DNA of 64,000 nt from Salmonirosea sp038204185 (lineage in GTDB: Bacteria > Bacteroidota > Bacteroidia > Cytophagales > Spirosomataceae). The notes below the pieces were generated by a model. That model ran no database searches, was not told the DNA's origin, and saw only the letters and a list, made by a program, of their open reading frames with translations. Shown here one piece after another: positions 1 through 8,740 of this stretch. The stretch's first letter is position 1; each line of letters begins with the position of its first letter. Location of the stretch: the NCBI GenBank assembly GCA_038204185.1, contig JBBRDE010000001.1, positions 1 through 64,000 on the forward strand. The letters run 5' to 3'. The position numbers were made by a program, and so were the translations under genes.

Positions 1-309
1 ATCGATGGGTTTAAGCAAGTAGTCAAAGGCACTATATTTGAAGGCCTTCACCGCAAACTGGTCATACGCAGTCGTAAACACCACATCGAAGTTTTTATTC
101 GGTACCCGGTTCAGCAGTTCGAATCCATTATAGACCGGCATTTCTATATCCAGAAACACGACATCAAAATTCCCATTGCTTAACCGGAGCAGCGCTTCCT
201 CCGCGCGGTTGAGCTTAGCAAGCACCTGTACCTCCGGACAGTAATTTTGCAGCAGGATATTCAGGCTTTCGGTACAGTGTAGTTCGTCATCGACGAGTAT
301 AGCTTTCAT
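1..309 (-). CDS. LytTR-family response regulator, receiver domain (partial)
   Basis: This is the first 103 codons of a response regulator; the stop lies beyond the left edge. The receiver domain is complete enough to read: acidic pair D7-D8, phosphoacceptor D54 in the VFLDIEMP motif, T79/T80 and the conserved K100 in LLKP. The spacing and the FDYLLKPI ending are typical of AgrA/LytR regulators, whose C-terminal LytTR DNA-binding domain would follow, but that domain is not visible here. The ATG at 309 lies 69 nt downstream of the histidine kinase stop on the same strand, so the two form a two-component pair. Receiver is certain; LytTR output is inferred. Confidence 0.85.
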   Translation of the reverse strand, partial: MKAILVDDELHCTESLNILLQNYCPEVQVLAKLNRAEEALLRLSNGNFDVVFLDIEMPVYNGFELLNRVPNKNFDVVFTTAYDQFAVKAFKYSAFDYLLKPID

Positions 310-378
310 AACCAAGGGCTTTCTAGGTTGTGAAGGTAATTACTTTCCTATAAAAGGTACCCTCTCAACATTCCTTAC

Positions 379-1125
379 CTATAGCACAAAGGGACGAAAC
401 GACAGATCCACCGTGCTGCCAACTCTGTACACATGTTGCCTTGCGGGTACGGAGCCCAACTGTTCACCCGGACTTTCAGCATCATCCAGTGTTACGCGCA
501 AATCAGTGCCAAACTGTCCATTGAGAAGCCGTAGTCGTTCCATCGTCAAATCAACCCCTGCGTTATGCTGCGGTTTCAGGCGGACCAATGTACGTCCCGA
601 TGGCTTCCGACCATTGTCTTCCAAACGGAGGTGGTACCTTGCCGAATCAACCCCTAGTTTCAAGGTGATGGTGCCCTCTTCGGTCTGAAGCTGCGAAACA
701 CCCCATACGGCATTTTCCACGTAGGTATGCAGGATCAGCGAAGGTACCCACACCTGCGTGGGATCAATGCCGGGTTCCAGTAGGGTCAGAAACTGAATGG
801 GTTTGCCATAACGCAGGCTTTCGATCTCTATGTAGAGACGAATTGTTTCTACTTCATCCGATAGCCTGACGAAATCGCGCTGCGAATCGGCTGCGAGGCG
901 CCGCAACAGGCGGGCAAATTGTGTGAGGTACGACGAGGCCGCTTTCTGATCATCGCTTAAAATACAATAATTGATTGCATTCAGGTGGTTGAACAGAAAG
1001 TGAGAGCTAAACTGGGCCCGCAGTAATTTCACCTCCAACTGGGCCATTTGCAGTTCATAATCGAGAGTCATACAAGGGGCAATTCTTTCTTTTAGGGGGA
1101 CGGGAGCACAGATCATTTGATCCAA
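379..1125 (-). CDS. LytS/YehU-type sensor histidine kinase without membrane domain
   Basis: 248-residue kinase core. The His_kinase motif with phospho-accepting H42 (SSHFLFNHLN) is followed by a degenerate HATPase domain: VENAVWG around residue 136, DNG around 172, and the ERLRLLNG helix near the C-terminus. Relatives normally carry several N-terminal membrane segments. This protein has only about 25 residues before the kinase helix and no hydrophobic segment, so it is probably cytosolic or depends on a partner for signal input. It is transcribed just before the response regulator at 1-309. The start could also be the internal Met19. It is divergent from the LpxH-like gene. Confidence 0.82.
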   Translation of the reverse strand: MDQMICAPVPLKERIAPCMTLDYELQMAQLEVKLLRAQFSSHFLFNHLNAINYCILSDDQKAASSYLTQFARLLRRLAADSQRDFVRLSDEVETIRLYIEIESLRYGKPIQFLTLLEPGIDPTQVWVPSLILHTYVENAVWGVSQLQTEEGTITLKLGVDSARYHLRLEDNGRKPSGRTLVRLKPQHNAGVDLTMERLRLLNGQFGTDLRVTLDDAESPGEQLGSVPARQHVYRVGSTVDLSFRPFVL

Positions 1126-1223
1126 TATACGTGGTTATACCCTGCCACCCAATGCCGACTGAGTAAATCAACTTCCCGAAGCATTAATCGGAAGACACGG
1201 GCTATCATTCGGAGGGAACAGTC

Positions 1224-1255
1224 TTGTAAAGCTGCATCTCTAGCTCGTAACTTGC
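1224..1255 (+). promoter_or_regulatory. Bacteroidota-type promoter for the LpxH-like gene
   Basis: A TTG at 1224-1226, a 21-nt spacer and TAACTTGC at 1248-1255 fit the Bacteroidota primary sigma consensus TTG-N19-21-TAnnTTTG. The element lies about 20 nt before the ATG at 1276. It argues against the longer reading frame that opens at 1117. Confidence 0.5.
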
Positions 1256-1275
1256 GCCCACATTGGCGTATCCTT

Positions 1276-2079
1276 ATGAGCATGACTTTCCCCGCAGAAA
1301 ACATTCAATTGAAGCCTGGCAAGCTGGCTTATTTTTCTTCCGATTTCCACCTGGGTGCCCCCAATCCCGAAGCGAGCCGGGTGCGCGAGCGCACTATCGT
1401 TCGTTGGCTCGAAAGTATCCGGCATGATGCTCAGGTTGTTTTTCTGGTGGGCGATATTTTTGATTTCTGGTTTGAGTACAAACATGCCGTTCCCAAGGGT
1501 TTTATCCGCTTACTGGGAAAGCTGGCCGAATTGTCCGACGAAGGCATAGAGTTGATATTTTTTACGGGCAATCACGATATGTGGATGGCCGACTACTTTT
1601 CTACCGAGCTCGGTGCGGCCATTCACCGTGCCCCTGTTCGCTATATCTTCACTACTTCCAATGGTACTGAACGGAAGATTCTGGTCGGCCATGGCGACGG
1701 ATTGGGTCCGGGCGATCATGTGTACAAGGGTTTAAAAAAAGTGTTTGAGAATTCGCTGGCCCGCTGGACGTTTCGCCAATTACACCCGGATGTGGGTTTA
1801 CGCATTGCCACCAACTGGTCGAAGCGCAGCCGGATATCCAACACAAAAAAGGGAGAAGAAACTTTCAAAGGCGAAAATCAAGAGTGGCTTTTCCTCTACT
1901 GCCGCGAAATGGAGGCACTCAGCCCGCACGATTTTTACGTGTTCGGGCATCGCCATCTGCCTCTTGATTTGCGGGTGAGCCCAACCAGTCGCTACATCAA
2001 CCTGGGGGAATGGGTCAATCAACAAACTTACGCCGTGTTCGACGGGATGGAGTTGGAGTTGGTGGAGTGGAAGGAGTGA
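1276..2079 (+). CDS. UDP-2,3-diacylglucosamine diphosphatase-like metallophosphoesterase
   Basis: 267-residue calcineurin-like phosphoesterase. Metal-binding blocks appear in order: D23-x-H25, GD59-60, GNHD98-101, GHGD138-141 and GHRH224-227. The DFHLGAP opening and the GHGDGLGPGD block resemble the LpxH family, which hydrolyses UDP-2,3-diacylglucosamine to lipid X in lipid A synthesis. Bacteroidota homologues are usually annotated this way, but the exact substrate is inferred. The open frame reaches back to 1117. I chose the ATG at 1276 because a promoter-like element sits just before it and the conserved domain starts soon after; Met at 1282 is equally possible. Confidence 0.8.
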   Translation: MSMTFPAENIQLKPGKLAYFSSDFHLGAPNPEASRVRERTIVRWLESIRHDAQVVFLVGDIFDFWFEYKHAVPKGFIRLLGKLAELSDEGIELIFFTGNHDMWMADYFSTELGAAIHRAPVRYIFTTSNGTERKILVGHGDGLGPGDHVYKGLKKVFENSLARWTFRQLHPDVGLRIATNWSKRSRISNTKKGEETFKGENQEWLFLYCREMEALSPHDFYVFGHRHLPLDLRVSPTSRYINLGEWVNQQTYAVFDGMELELVEWKE

Positions 2080-2103
2080 ATGAGGTACAAAGGGGCAAAG
2101 TTC

Positions 2104-2176
2104 CAAAGGCACAAAGAGTTAGTTATGGTAAAAATACCACTAGCAAGCCTAAAAAAAACCACACTTTGTGCCTTTG
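2104..2176. repeat. Intergenic 13-bp inverted repeat
   Basis: CAAAGGCACAAAG at 2104-2116 is repeated as its perfect reverse complement at 2164-2176, with 47 nt between. The surrounding spacer repeats the same short words (caaag, cactctg) several times. It separates the stop codons of two convergent genes. There is no clear T-run, so it is a weak terminator candidate. Confidence 0.6.
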
Positions 2177-2219
2177 TCACTCTGATACTCAGGTACTGTG
2201 TCACTCTGCCACTTCCTCC

Positions 2220-2939
2220 CTATTTCTTAATAAAATCCTGCCGGGTCATTTCCTCGCGGGGCGTCTGATTCAGATCCTTCCGGTACTCCTTCTTTTTCAG
2301 ATCGCCGTCCTGCACGGACTTGATGAACCTGCTCCAGGCAAAGGGATTCAAGAATGGAAAAGTGGTAGCAAAGCCCTTATTAGTCGCCGACTCACGCCCA
2401 AACAGCTGCTGGTCCATTGTATACCGGTAATTGGTTTGGGCATTATTAGGCATCTGGGCAGCCATGCGGTTGATGTAGTCGATGTCAGTGCTGCGGGCCA
2501 GGGCGTCGCGGTCGGCCTGGTCAGGCAGTTTGAGTGCCAAAAAGGCCTTTTTGAATTCTTCCTCGGTAGCATAGGGATACACCCGTACCTCAGCCAGCAT
2601 GGTCACTGATTCCTGCATGGCAATGATGGCCGAATAGGTTTCAGCATTGTAGTTTCTCGGGATAACGTGGTACTGAGTCTTGTAACCCACATAGCTGTAC
2701 ACTACGCTGTCGCCCGGAAATACAGGAATTGAAAAATAACCCGCATTATTGGCTAGTGTACCCCGGCCCGCTTTTGGAATAAAGATATAAGCCCCCGGCA
2801 ATCGCTCCGTAGACTTCCCGGCTACCACAACACCTGTAAAAATGATAGCCTTTTGCTCACCCTGAGCGCGGACGTCCAGACCAAACGAACTGGCAATCAG
2901 CAAAAACACTAAAAACGATAGGCTATTTTTCATTTTCAT
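2220..2939 (-). CDS. Secreted CarboxypepD_reg-like domain protein
   Basis: 239 residues with an N-terminal signal peptide (hydrophobic core 5-20, cleavage after VRAQ near residue 26). Residues about 33-105 form a carboxypeptidase-regulatory-like beta sandwich (FTGVVVAG, LPGAYIFIPKAGRGTLAN, AGYFSIPV, SYVGYKTQ), the fold also found at the N-terminus of SusC-type receptors. The C-terminal half is charged and has no recognised domain. In Bacteroidota such small exported proteins are common and mostly of unknown function. It stands alone, convergent with the LpxH-like gene and upstream of nothing obvious. Confidence 0.75.
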   Translation of the reverse strand: MKMKNSLSFLVFLLIASSFGLDVRAQGEQKAIIFTGVVVAGKSTERLPGAYIFIPKAGRGTLANNAGYFSIPVFPGDSVVYSYVGYKTQYHVIPRNYNAETYSAIIAMQESVTMLAEVRVYPYATEEEFKKAFLALKLPDQADRDALARSTDIDYINRMAAQMPNNAQTNYRYTMDQQLFGRESATNKGFATTFPFLNPFAWSRFIKSVQDGDLKKKEYRKDLNQTPREEMTRQDFIKK

Positions 2940-3122
2940 ATATCGAAATGACGCTGGGTTAAGGAGTTGAGCGCCGGAATTCTTTGGGTTGAAACAGGAT
3001 TTTCAAGATCTGTAAAATGTATTACTCCCGTTACTTTACCGCTCGTGAGAAATTCCATCTACGTTCAGAACGCACCAGATACCCTCTAATTGTTCCTTTT
3101 TCCTGATAAAAGGTTGTATATG

Positions 3123-3956
3123 CTACGAAAAAAGCTTTAAAAATGTCACGATAAAGGGCGCTGAAAGCAGCAGGCCATCGAAACGGTCAAGGAAACCGCC
3201 ATGTCCGGGAATACTACTGCCCGAGTCTTTGATAGCGATGCTCCGCTTAAACAATGACTCTACCAGATCACCATAGGTACCCGTAACGACGATGATTGCG
3301 CCAATACAAAGCCATTTCCAGGGCTCGAACGTTTGAAAGTAATGGCCCAGTATGAAAGCAACCATTGTAGCAGATAATGCTCCACCCACAGCACCTTCCC
3401 ACGATTTTTTGGGAGAAACCCGCTCGAACAATTTTCGGCGGCCAAACTTTGTGCCGGCAAAGTAGGCCCCAATATCCGTAGCCCACAACAGAAGCAGACT
3501 CCCCAGGATAATCTCATAGTTGTACACTCCACCCCGCATGGCCATTACCACTATAAGTGAGAACGGTAAAGCGACGTATATAAGCCCCAGGAACGTAAAA
3601 CCGATATTAGTAAAAGGTTTCAGGTCGTTTTTTTTGTAAAGCTTTATGAAGAAAATCATCGCCAGCAGCGGACTGATCAGGAAATAGTTTTCAAACCCGA
3701 TCAGTCCCTTCTCAATCACATAGGTGAGAAGAACCAGCAAAACCCCGCATAAAGTCCCGTAAGAGGTCAGGGGTAGGTTGCCGTCCAACCCCAGCAACTT
3801 GTAGAATTCAAGTTGCGTAAACATACTCATGGTACAAAACAGCAGGGCGAACGTCAGATCGCTGTAAAGGATGGATGATACAATAATGGTTACACCGATG
3901 ACCGCCGCTATGACCCGCTGTTGTAGATTGTTAAGGCTACTCAGGGGAGACATCAT
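3123..3956 (-). CDS. cdsA: Phosphatidate cytidylyltransferase
   Basis: 277-residue integral membrane enzyme that makes CDP-diacylglycerol from phosphatidate and CTP, the branch point of phospholipid synthesis. About eight hydrophobic segments are visible. The C-terminal CDP-DG synthase signature runs from KDSGSSIPGHGGFLDR to FDGLL around residues 242-262, with the expected acidic and glycine residues, and SPKKSWEG lies near 180. It overlaps the upstream DUF2007 gene by 20 nt, so the two are probably translationally coupled. The product would feed the pssA enzyme encoded at 47806-48504. Confidence 0.95.
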   Translation of the reverse strand: MMSPLSSLNNLQQRVIAAVIGVTIIVSSILYSDLTFALLFCTMSMFTQLEFYKLLGLDGNLPLTSYGTLCGVLLVLLTYVIEKGLIGFENYFLISPLLAMIFFIKLYKKNDLKPFTNIGFTFLGLIYVALPFSLIVVMAMRGGVYNYEIILGSLLLLWATDIGAYFAGTKFGRRKLFERVSPKKSWEGAVGGALSATMVAFILGHYFQTFEPWKWLCIGAIIVVTGTYGDLVESLFKRSIAIKDSGSSIPGHGGFLDRFDGLLLSAPFIVTFLKLFS

Positions 3957-4149
3957 TGGCTAACAGGGCTTTGGCGGCTTCGACATACTCAACAGGCACC
4001 ATCACATCTGCGTATCCAAAAATATTGGAATAGCTGCTGTCTTTCCTGTCCATGATTACCGCGTCGATGCCGTTTTGCTCCAAAAGTCCGCGGGCAATTT
4101 CCGCCCGGGCCGTATTTTTGGTATTCATTACACTTTCCCAATTCTCCAT
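3937..4149 (-). CDS. DUF2007 putative signal-transducing protein
   Basis: 70-residue soluble protein matching the DUF2007 fold: an N-terminal strand, a helix (ARAEIARGLLEQNGIDAVI), then GYADVMVPVEYVEAAKALL. The family is small and ferredoxin-like; a role in signalling has been proposed, but the biochemical function is unknown. It lies between a CPBP-family membrane protease and cdsA, overlapping cdsA by 20 nt. This neighbourhood is recurrent in Bacteroidota and suggests a membrane-related role. Confidence 0.8.
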   Translation of the reverse strand: MENWESVMNTKNTARAEIARGLLEQNGIDAVIMDRKDSSYSNIFGYADVMVPVEYVEAAKALLANDVSPE

Positions 4150-4226
4150 ATTGCTGTGTATTTGTGTAAAGGTTTATACTGGATTCTGGATATAATATTT
4201 TAAACTAAAAAGGTTTGTACCAGCAC

Positions 4227-5219
4227 TCATGGTACTCCACCACCTCGTTGAATTCTTTCATCAAATGAGGTAGCCACCTGCGGTTTCCCTTGCCGCCAAA
4301 TGTTGTAGAGTAGGCCGACCGTAACGACAAACGAGAACAGTGCCGCTGTCCAGGGCACCGATTCGTTGTCCTCAATGTTGTAGTCGACCAATTTGCGGTG
4401 GTAAAGGTACAACATCAGTACCATGATGCCATTATTGACAAAGTGTGCGAATATAGCAATCAAAAGACTTCCTGACCAATAGTAGAGATAGCCAAAGAGC
4501 GCTCCGAGTAATAAGCGGGGTAGAAATCCGTAGAATTGCACGTGAATGGCGCTGAACAGCGCGGCAGCTACCCAAATCGCCAGGTGCGGATTGACCCAGT
4601 GCTCGGTGAGCTTGCGCTGAAGCACGCCCCGGAACAATACTTCTTCACCGATGGCAGGCAGAATCCCGATTACCAACATGGCCACCGCAAACTGAGCGGG
4701 GGTGTCGAAAGCAGTCATGAAATCGGTCAGCCTGGCTAGTTGATCTTCCTGGTTGCGCATCCACTGTTCCACTCCGCCCAAGGCATCGGGGAGCTTCATG
4801 CCCGCATTCCATTCGATAATCAGACTGTTGAACGGCATAAAGGCCAACACTACAATCAGCGTCAACCCCCACAAGGCTGGCGGGGTAAGCGGGCGCGTCT
4901 GAAAGTCGTACAACTTCCGGCGCTCGATGTAGTACCAATAAAGTAAGGGGGGAATCAGGTAGGTAGAAACGTGCGCCGTAGCCTGTAACAACAGCAACGC
5001 GTACCAGCCGTTGGGTACATCCTGGGGCGAGCGGATGAGTGTATTGATGACTTCCATACTGGCCATCTCAGGGCCAGACCCCAACATTTTTACCAGCAAC
5101 AAAACGGCCAAAATATTGCCCACCGACATACCTACCAGGATGAATCCCACCAGAACCAGAAGGCTCCGCCAAGTGTTAGGGACGCGGGATGGCAGGGTGA
5201 GAGGATTCGTATCTTGCAT
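4227..5219 (-). CDS. CPBP family intramembrane glutamic endopeptidase
   Basis: 330-residue polytopic membrane protein with about eight hydrophobic helices. The CPBP (CAAX protease/bacteriocin-processing) motifs are present: E192-E193 with R197 in GEEVLFRG, H226 in the next helix and H259 followed by N262-N263 in AHFVNNG. Family members cleave prenylated or other membrane peptides using the glutamate and histidine residues; the substrate here is unknown. It is the first gene of the CPBP-DUF2007-cdsA set, with a 77-nt gap to DUF2007. Confidence 0.88.
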   Translation of the reverse strand: MQDTNPLTLPSRVPNTWRSLLVLVGFILVGMSVGNILAVLLLVKMLGSGPEMASMEVINTLIRSPQDVPNGWYALLLLQATAHVSTYLIPPLLYWYYIERRKLYDFQTRPLTPPALWGLTLIVVLAFMPFNSLIIEWNAGMKLPDALGGVEQWMRNQEDQLARLTDFMTAFDTPAQFAVAMLVIGILPAIGEEVLFRGVLQRKLTEHWVNPHLAIWVAAALFSAIHVQFYGFLPRLLLGALFGYLYYWSGSLLIAIFAHFVNNGIMVLMLYLYHRKLVDYNIEDNESVPWTAALFSFVVTVGLLYNIWRQGKPQVATSFDERIQRGGGVP

Positions 5220-5417
5220 AATTCATGTAAATTTACGGCAATATTGTTGAATTGTCGACTTGTTTAACCGTTCAACGCTATCCTGGCCACGCTATTCCAA
5301 GGCGGAGCATTGAACCCTTTGACTATTAAATGCAACTTCAACGATATTGAGATGCGTAACTACGCTCAGTCCAGGCCTTGAAAACTTTAACGATTATTCG
5401 ATTCAACAAAAAATAAC

Positions 5418-6416
5418 GTGGTAAAGATTGGAAACATAGAGCTAACTGATTTTCCTTTGCTGTTGGCACCCATGGAAGACGTGAGCGATCCACCTTTCCG
5501 GGCCGTTTGTAAGCAGAATGGCGCCGACCTGATGTATACCGAGTTCATCTCATCTGAAGGGTTGATCCGTGATGCGGCTAAGAGCGTGCAGAAGCTGGAT
5601 ATTTTTGAATATGAACGTCCCATTGGCATCCAGCTTTTTGGCAGCGACGTAGAAACCATGCGTTCCTGCGCTGAAATCGCGACCCGCGCCCGTCCCGATC
5701 TTATCGATATTAATTACGGCTGCCCGGTAAAGAATGTAGCTTGCCGGGGGGCCGGAGCCGCCCTACTACAGGATGTACCTAAAATGGTTAAAATGACCGA
5801 GGCCGTGGTGCAAGCTACTCACCTACCCGTGACCGTTAAAACCCGGCTCGGCTGGGACGAAACCACCAAAAATATTTTAGAAGTAGCCGAACGCTTACAG
5901 GACGTGGGTATTCAGGCGCTTACCGTACACGGTCGGACACGGGTGCAGATGTACAAAGGAGCTGCCGACTGGACCCTCATTGCCCGCATCAAAGAAAATC
6001 CCCGTGTCAAGATTCCAATTTTTGGCAATGGCGACATCGATAGTCCACAAAAAGCGCTCGAATACAAAGACCGCTACGGCGTAGACGGCATCATGGTGGG
6101 TCGCGCGTCTATCGGCTATCCCTGGATTTTTAATGAAATAAAGCATTACCTCGAAACTGGTACCCTCCTCCCCTCACCTACCCTGAGCGAGCGCGTGGAG
6201 GTATGCCGCCAGCATCTGGAATTTTCGGTCCGCTGGAAGGGTGAAATCACGGGTCTGTTCGAGATGCGCCGCCACTATACCAATTACTTCCGGAGCCTCG
6301 ACCACTTCAAACCCTACCGCATGCGGCTAGTGGAAAGCATGTCTTTTGACGAAATCAATACGATTCTGAATGAGATAAGCGAAGTCTTTGGGGATGTAGA
6401 AATGGTGCCGGCATGA
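5418..6416 (+). CDS. dusB: tRNA-dihydrouridine synthase DusB
   Basis: 332-residue FMN enzyme that reduces uridines in the tRNA D-loop. The TIM barrel opens with LLAPMEDVSDPPFR, then DINYGCPVKNVACRGAG carries the catalytic Cys109. FMN-binding K141 sits in VKTRLGWD, followed by VHGRTRVQMYKG, GNGDI and GIMVGRAS. The start is a GTG at 5418 immediately before the conserved N-terminal strand. The stop overlaps the following transporter start (ATGA), so the two are co-transcribed. Confidence 0.93.
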   Translation: MVKIGNIELTDFPLLLAPMEDVSDPPFRAVCKQNGADLMYTEFISSEGLIRDAAKSVQKLDIFEYERPIGIQLFGSDVETMRSCAEIATRARPDLIDINYGCPVKNVACRGAGAALLQDVPKMVKMTEAVVQATHLPVTVKTRLGWDETTKNILEVAERLQDVGIQALTVHGRTRVQMYKGAADWTLIARIKENPRVKIPIFGNGDIDSPQKALEYKDRYGVDGIMVGRASIGYPWIFNEIKHYLETGTLLPSPTLSERVEVCRQHLEFSVRWKGEITGLFEMRRHYTNYFRSLDHFKPYRMRLVESMSFDEINTILNEISEVFGDVEMVPA

Positions 6417-7357
6417 GCCAAAAAACGCTCCGACCGGAAACATTCAGTCCGTGGCTGGCCTGGGGGCTGCTTGTATTGCTTGCCGTGGTATGGGGTAGCT
6501 CTTTTATTCTCATCAAGAAGAGCCTACTCACCTATTCGATTTCTGAGGTAGCCGCCGGGCGGGTCTTTTTTGCTTTCCTTTTCTTTGTTCCGGTACTGAT
6601 CCGTAGCCGAAAAACCATCCCCAAACCACTCATGGGGTTCTTTTTTATGTCGGGGATGCTGGGGTACCTCATACCCGCGTTTTTTTTCGCCATGGCCCAA
6701 AGTAAAATCAGCAGCGCGTTGGCGGGTACGCTCAACGCCGTCAGTCCGATGTTCACCATGGTAATCGGAGTGTTGTTTTTTGCCAAAACTACCAATCGGA
6801 TGCAACTGCTTGGCCTGGCCATTGCACTTGCAGGTGCTCTGATGCTTGTTTTTACCCAGGGCGGCGTGGCTATGCCGGTCATCAATTATTACGCCCTGTT
6901 TATCGTGCTGGCTACGATGTGCTACGGCACCAATATCAATATCGTTTCCAAGTATTATAGCCAACTGTCCCCTGTTGTCTCCACCGCCTGGATTTTCGCG
7001 GGGGTAGGTCCAATCGCTTTCGGAATTCTCTTGTTCTCCCATTTTTTTGAAAAAATAGTTGCTCCGGCTAATCTATTGCCCTCCTCTTACTTGCTAAGCC
7101 TGGGCGTTCTGGCTTCGGGGTTAATGTCAGTGATCTTTAATCGGGTCATCCAACTCACCAGTGCGGTTTTTGCCGCTTCGGTTACCTATTTAATGCCCAT
7201 TGTGGCCTTATCGTGGGGGATGCTGGATGGTGAATTTATTGGCTTTCAGCAGTGGATCGGTACGGCGGTTATTCTGCTCGGAGTGTACCTGATCAACCGC
7301 CGGAGGAGAAGCCAGAAAGCGATTGTAGAAATTGAAAGTATCCATAAAACAACCTAA
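6413..7357 (+). CDS. EamA/DMT-superfamily exporter
   Basis: 314 residues with ten hydrophobic segments arranged as two EamA repeats of five helices, ending in a basic cytoplasmic tail (NRRRRSQK). The first repeat contains the typical VVWGSSFILIKKSL and AGTLNAVSPMF stretches. DMT transporters export amino acids, purines or other small metabolites; the substrate cannot be read from sequence. Its ATG overlaps the dusB stop by 4 nt. The biotinyl carrier gene follows 13 nt later, so the three probably form one operon. Confidence 0.88.
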   Translation: MSQKTLRPETFSPWLAWGLLVLLAVVWGSSFILIKKSLLTYSISEVAAGRVFFAFLFFVPVLIRSRKTIPKPLMGFFFMSGMLGYLIPAFFFAMAQSKISSALAGTLNAVSPMFTMVIGVLFFAKTTNRMQLLGLAIALAGALMLVFTQGGVAMPVINYYALFIVLATMCYGTNINIVSKYYSQLSPVVSTAWIFAGVGPIAFGILLFSHFFEKIVAPANLLPSSYLLSLGVLASGLMSVIFNRVIQLTSAVFAASVTYLMPIVALSWGMLDGEFIGFQQWIGTAVILLGVYLINRRRRSQKAIVEIESIHKTT

Positions 7358-7370
7358 ACGAGCTCATCCG

Positions 7371-7871
7371 ATGCTGAAAATCACCGTCAATGGATCCACT
7401 GACTTTGAAGTTAAACAGGAAAAGAACTCCTGGTATCTGAACGGTTCCGGGTTTGAAGGAGACGTTGTACAGTTGAGCCCCGGCCATTACCACGTTATCT
7501 GGAACGACCGTTCCTTCGAAGTTGAGGTGGTGGAACAGGATCCAGTGGAAAAGAAAGCCGTCCTGAAAATCAATGGTCAACTTTTGACGACTACGGCCAA
7601 GGATCGCGTGGCCTTGCTTTTGGAAAGTATGGGGATGGGCCAAACCGCCACGGCCAAAATCAATGATGTAAAAGCACCCATGCCCGGCCTGATTCAAAGT
7701 GTGGCTGTCAAGGTAGGTGACGCTGTAAAAAAGGGCGATATTATGCTAGTGCTCGTAGCTATGAAAATGGAAAACGCCATAAAAGCTCCCACCGATGCCA
7801 CCGTGCAAGCCATCCGAATCGAACCGGGTACGAGCGTGGAAAAAAACCAGGTGTTGATAGAGTTTGCCTGA
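7371..7871 (+). CDS. Biotin/lipoyl attachment protein (BCCP-like)
   Basis: 166 residues. The C-terminal biotinyl domain (about 100-166) contains APMPGLIQ and the attachment motif AMKMEN with biotinylated K132. The residue before AMKM is Val where most family members have Glu. The N-terminal 100 residues resemble the beta-rich linker of the biotin subunit of acyl-CoA carboxylases. No carboxyltransferase or biotin carboxylase gene is adjacent, so its partner is encoded elsewhere. I chose the ATG at 7371 over the in-frame TTG at 7332, which would overlap the transporter. Confidence 0.85.
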   Translation: MLKITVNGSTDFEVKQEKNSWYLNGSGFEGDVVQLSPGHYHVIWNDRSFEVEVVEQDPVEKKAVLKINGQLLTTTAKDRVALLLESMGMGQTATAKINDVKAPMPGLIQSVAVKVGDAVKKGDIMLVLVAMKMENAIKAPTDATVQAIRIEPGTSVEKNQVLIEFA

Positions 7872-7876
7872 ATAAG

Positions 7877-7908
7877 TTGTAATTCTGACCCTTCAATTCT
7901 TATTTTTA
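7877..7908 (+). promoter_or_regulatory. Predicted promoter for pyrH
   Basis: TTG at 7877-7879, a 21-nt spacer and TATTTTTA at 7901-7908 approximate the Bacteroidota TTG/TAnnTTTG promoter. It would give a leader of roughly 20 nt before the pyrH ATG at 7934. Confidence 0.35.
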
Positions 7909-7933
7909 CGGATTCATTTCCAAAAACTTCCCC

Positions 7934-8662
7934 ATGCCCCAGCCCAAGTACAAACGTATTCTACTCAAACTCAGTGGCGAAGCCCTCAATGGAGGTGACA
8001 AAAACCAGGTAATTGACTTCAATGTGCTCGATGAGTACGCTCAGGAAATTCGCCGGGTCTACGATGTGGGGGTCGAGATTGCCATCGTAATCGGCGGAGG
8101 TAATATATTTCGAGGCGCATCCGTCGAAAAATCCGGGATTGACCGGGTGCAGGGCGATCACATGGGGATGCTGGCTACGGTCATTAACGGGATGGCCGTA
8201 CAGAGTTCGCTCGAAAAGCACGGGATGCTTACTCGGCTGATGTCGGCTATTAAAATGGAGCAGGTATGCGAGCCGCTGATTCGCCGCCGGGCTATTCGCC
8301 ACCTCGAAAAAAAGCGAATTGTGATTTTCGGGGCTGGCACGGGTAATCCGTATTTCACTACGGACACCACCGCCAGCCTGCGGGCCATCGAGTCGGAGGC
8401 AGAAGTAGTGCTGAAAGGTACCCGCGTCGATGGTGTCTATACTGCCGATCCCGAAAAGGATCCTTCGGCGGTGAAGTATACCCATCTTTCGTTCGACGAA
8501 GCTCTGGCCAAAAACCTTAAAATTATGGACCTCACGGCCTTTGCTTTATGTAAAGAAAACAATGTCCCCATCATCGTATTCAACATGAATAAGCCCGGCA
8601 ACCTGTACAACTTAGTTATGGGCGACGATTCCGTCGGAACGCTGGTTTCAAATGAAGCGTAA
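7934..8662 (+). CDS. pyrH: UMP kinase
   Basis: 242-residue amino-acid-kinase-fold enzyme that phosphorylates UMP to UDP with ATP. The motifs are KLSGEAL near the N-terminus, IVIGGGNIFRG at about residues 52-62, the UMP-site block GTGNPYFTTDT around 135-145, and the C-terminal GTLVS. The length is typical of bacterial hexameric PyrH. It is followed by frr, the same pyrH-frr pairing found in many bacteria, but here a 113-nt spacer with a long hairpin separates them. Confidence 0.97.
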   Translation: MPQPKYKRILLKLSGEALNGGDKNQVIDFNVLDEYAQEIRRVYDVGVEIAIVIGGGNIFRGASVEKSGIDRVQGDHMGMLATVINGMAVQSSLEKHGMLTRLMSAIKMEQVCEPLIRRRAIRHLEKKRIVIFGAGTGNPYFTTDTTASLRAIESEAEVVLKGTRVDGVYTADPEKDPSAVKYTHLSFDEALAKNLKIMDLTAFALCKENNVPIIVFNMNKPGNLYNLVMGDDSVGTLVSNEA

Positions 8663-8682
8663 CAGAAGTAATGATAGAATTT

Positions 8683-8740
8683 TGAATGAGTGAATGATAG
8701 AATATTGCTTACGCCTAATATTCTATCATTCACTCATTCA
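8683..8740. repeat. Perfect 24-bp inverted repeat between pyrH and frr
   Basis: The 24 nt at 8683-8706 recur as an exact reverse complement at 8717-8740, around a 10-nt loop. The arms are built from the words TGAATGA and GAATGATAGAAT. No T-run follows on either strand, so it is not a classical terminator. Similar words make up other spacers in the window (38758, 56480, 61625, 62925). Confidence 0.85.

Noticed and set aside
1117..1275. Upstream extension of the LpxH-like reading frame
   Set aside because: The extra 53 codons are not conserved-looking, overlap the divergent kinase start, and contain a good promoter element at 1224-1255.
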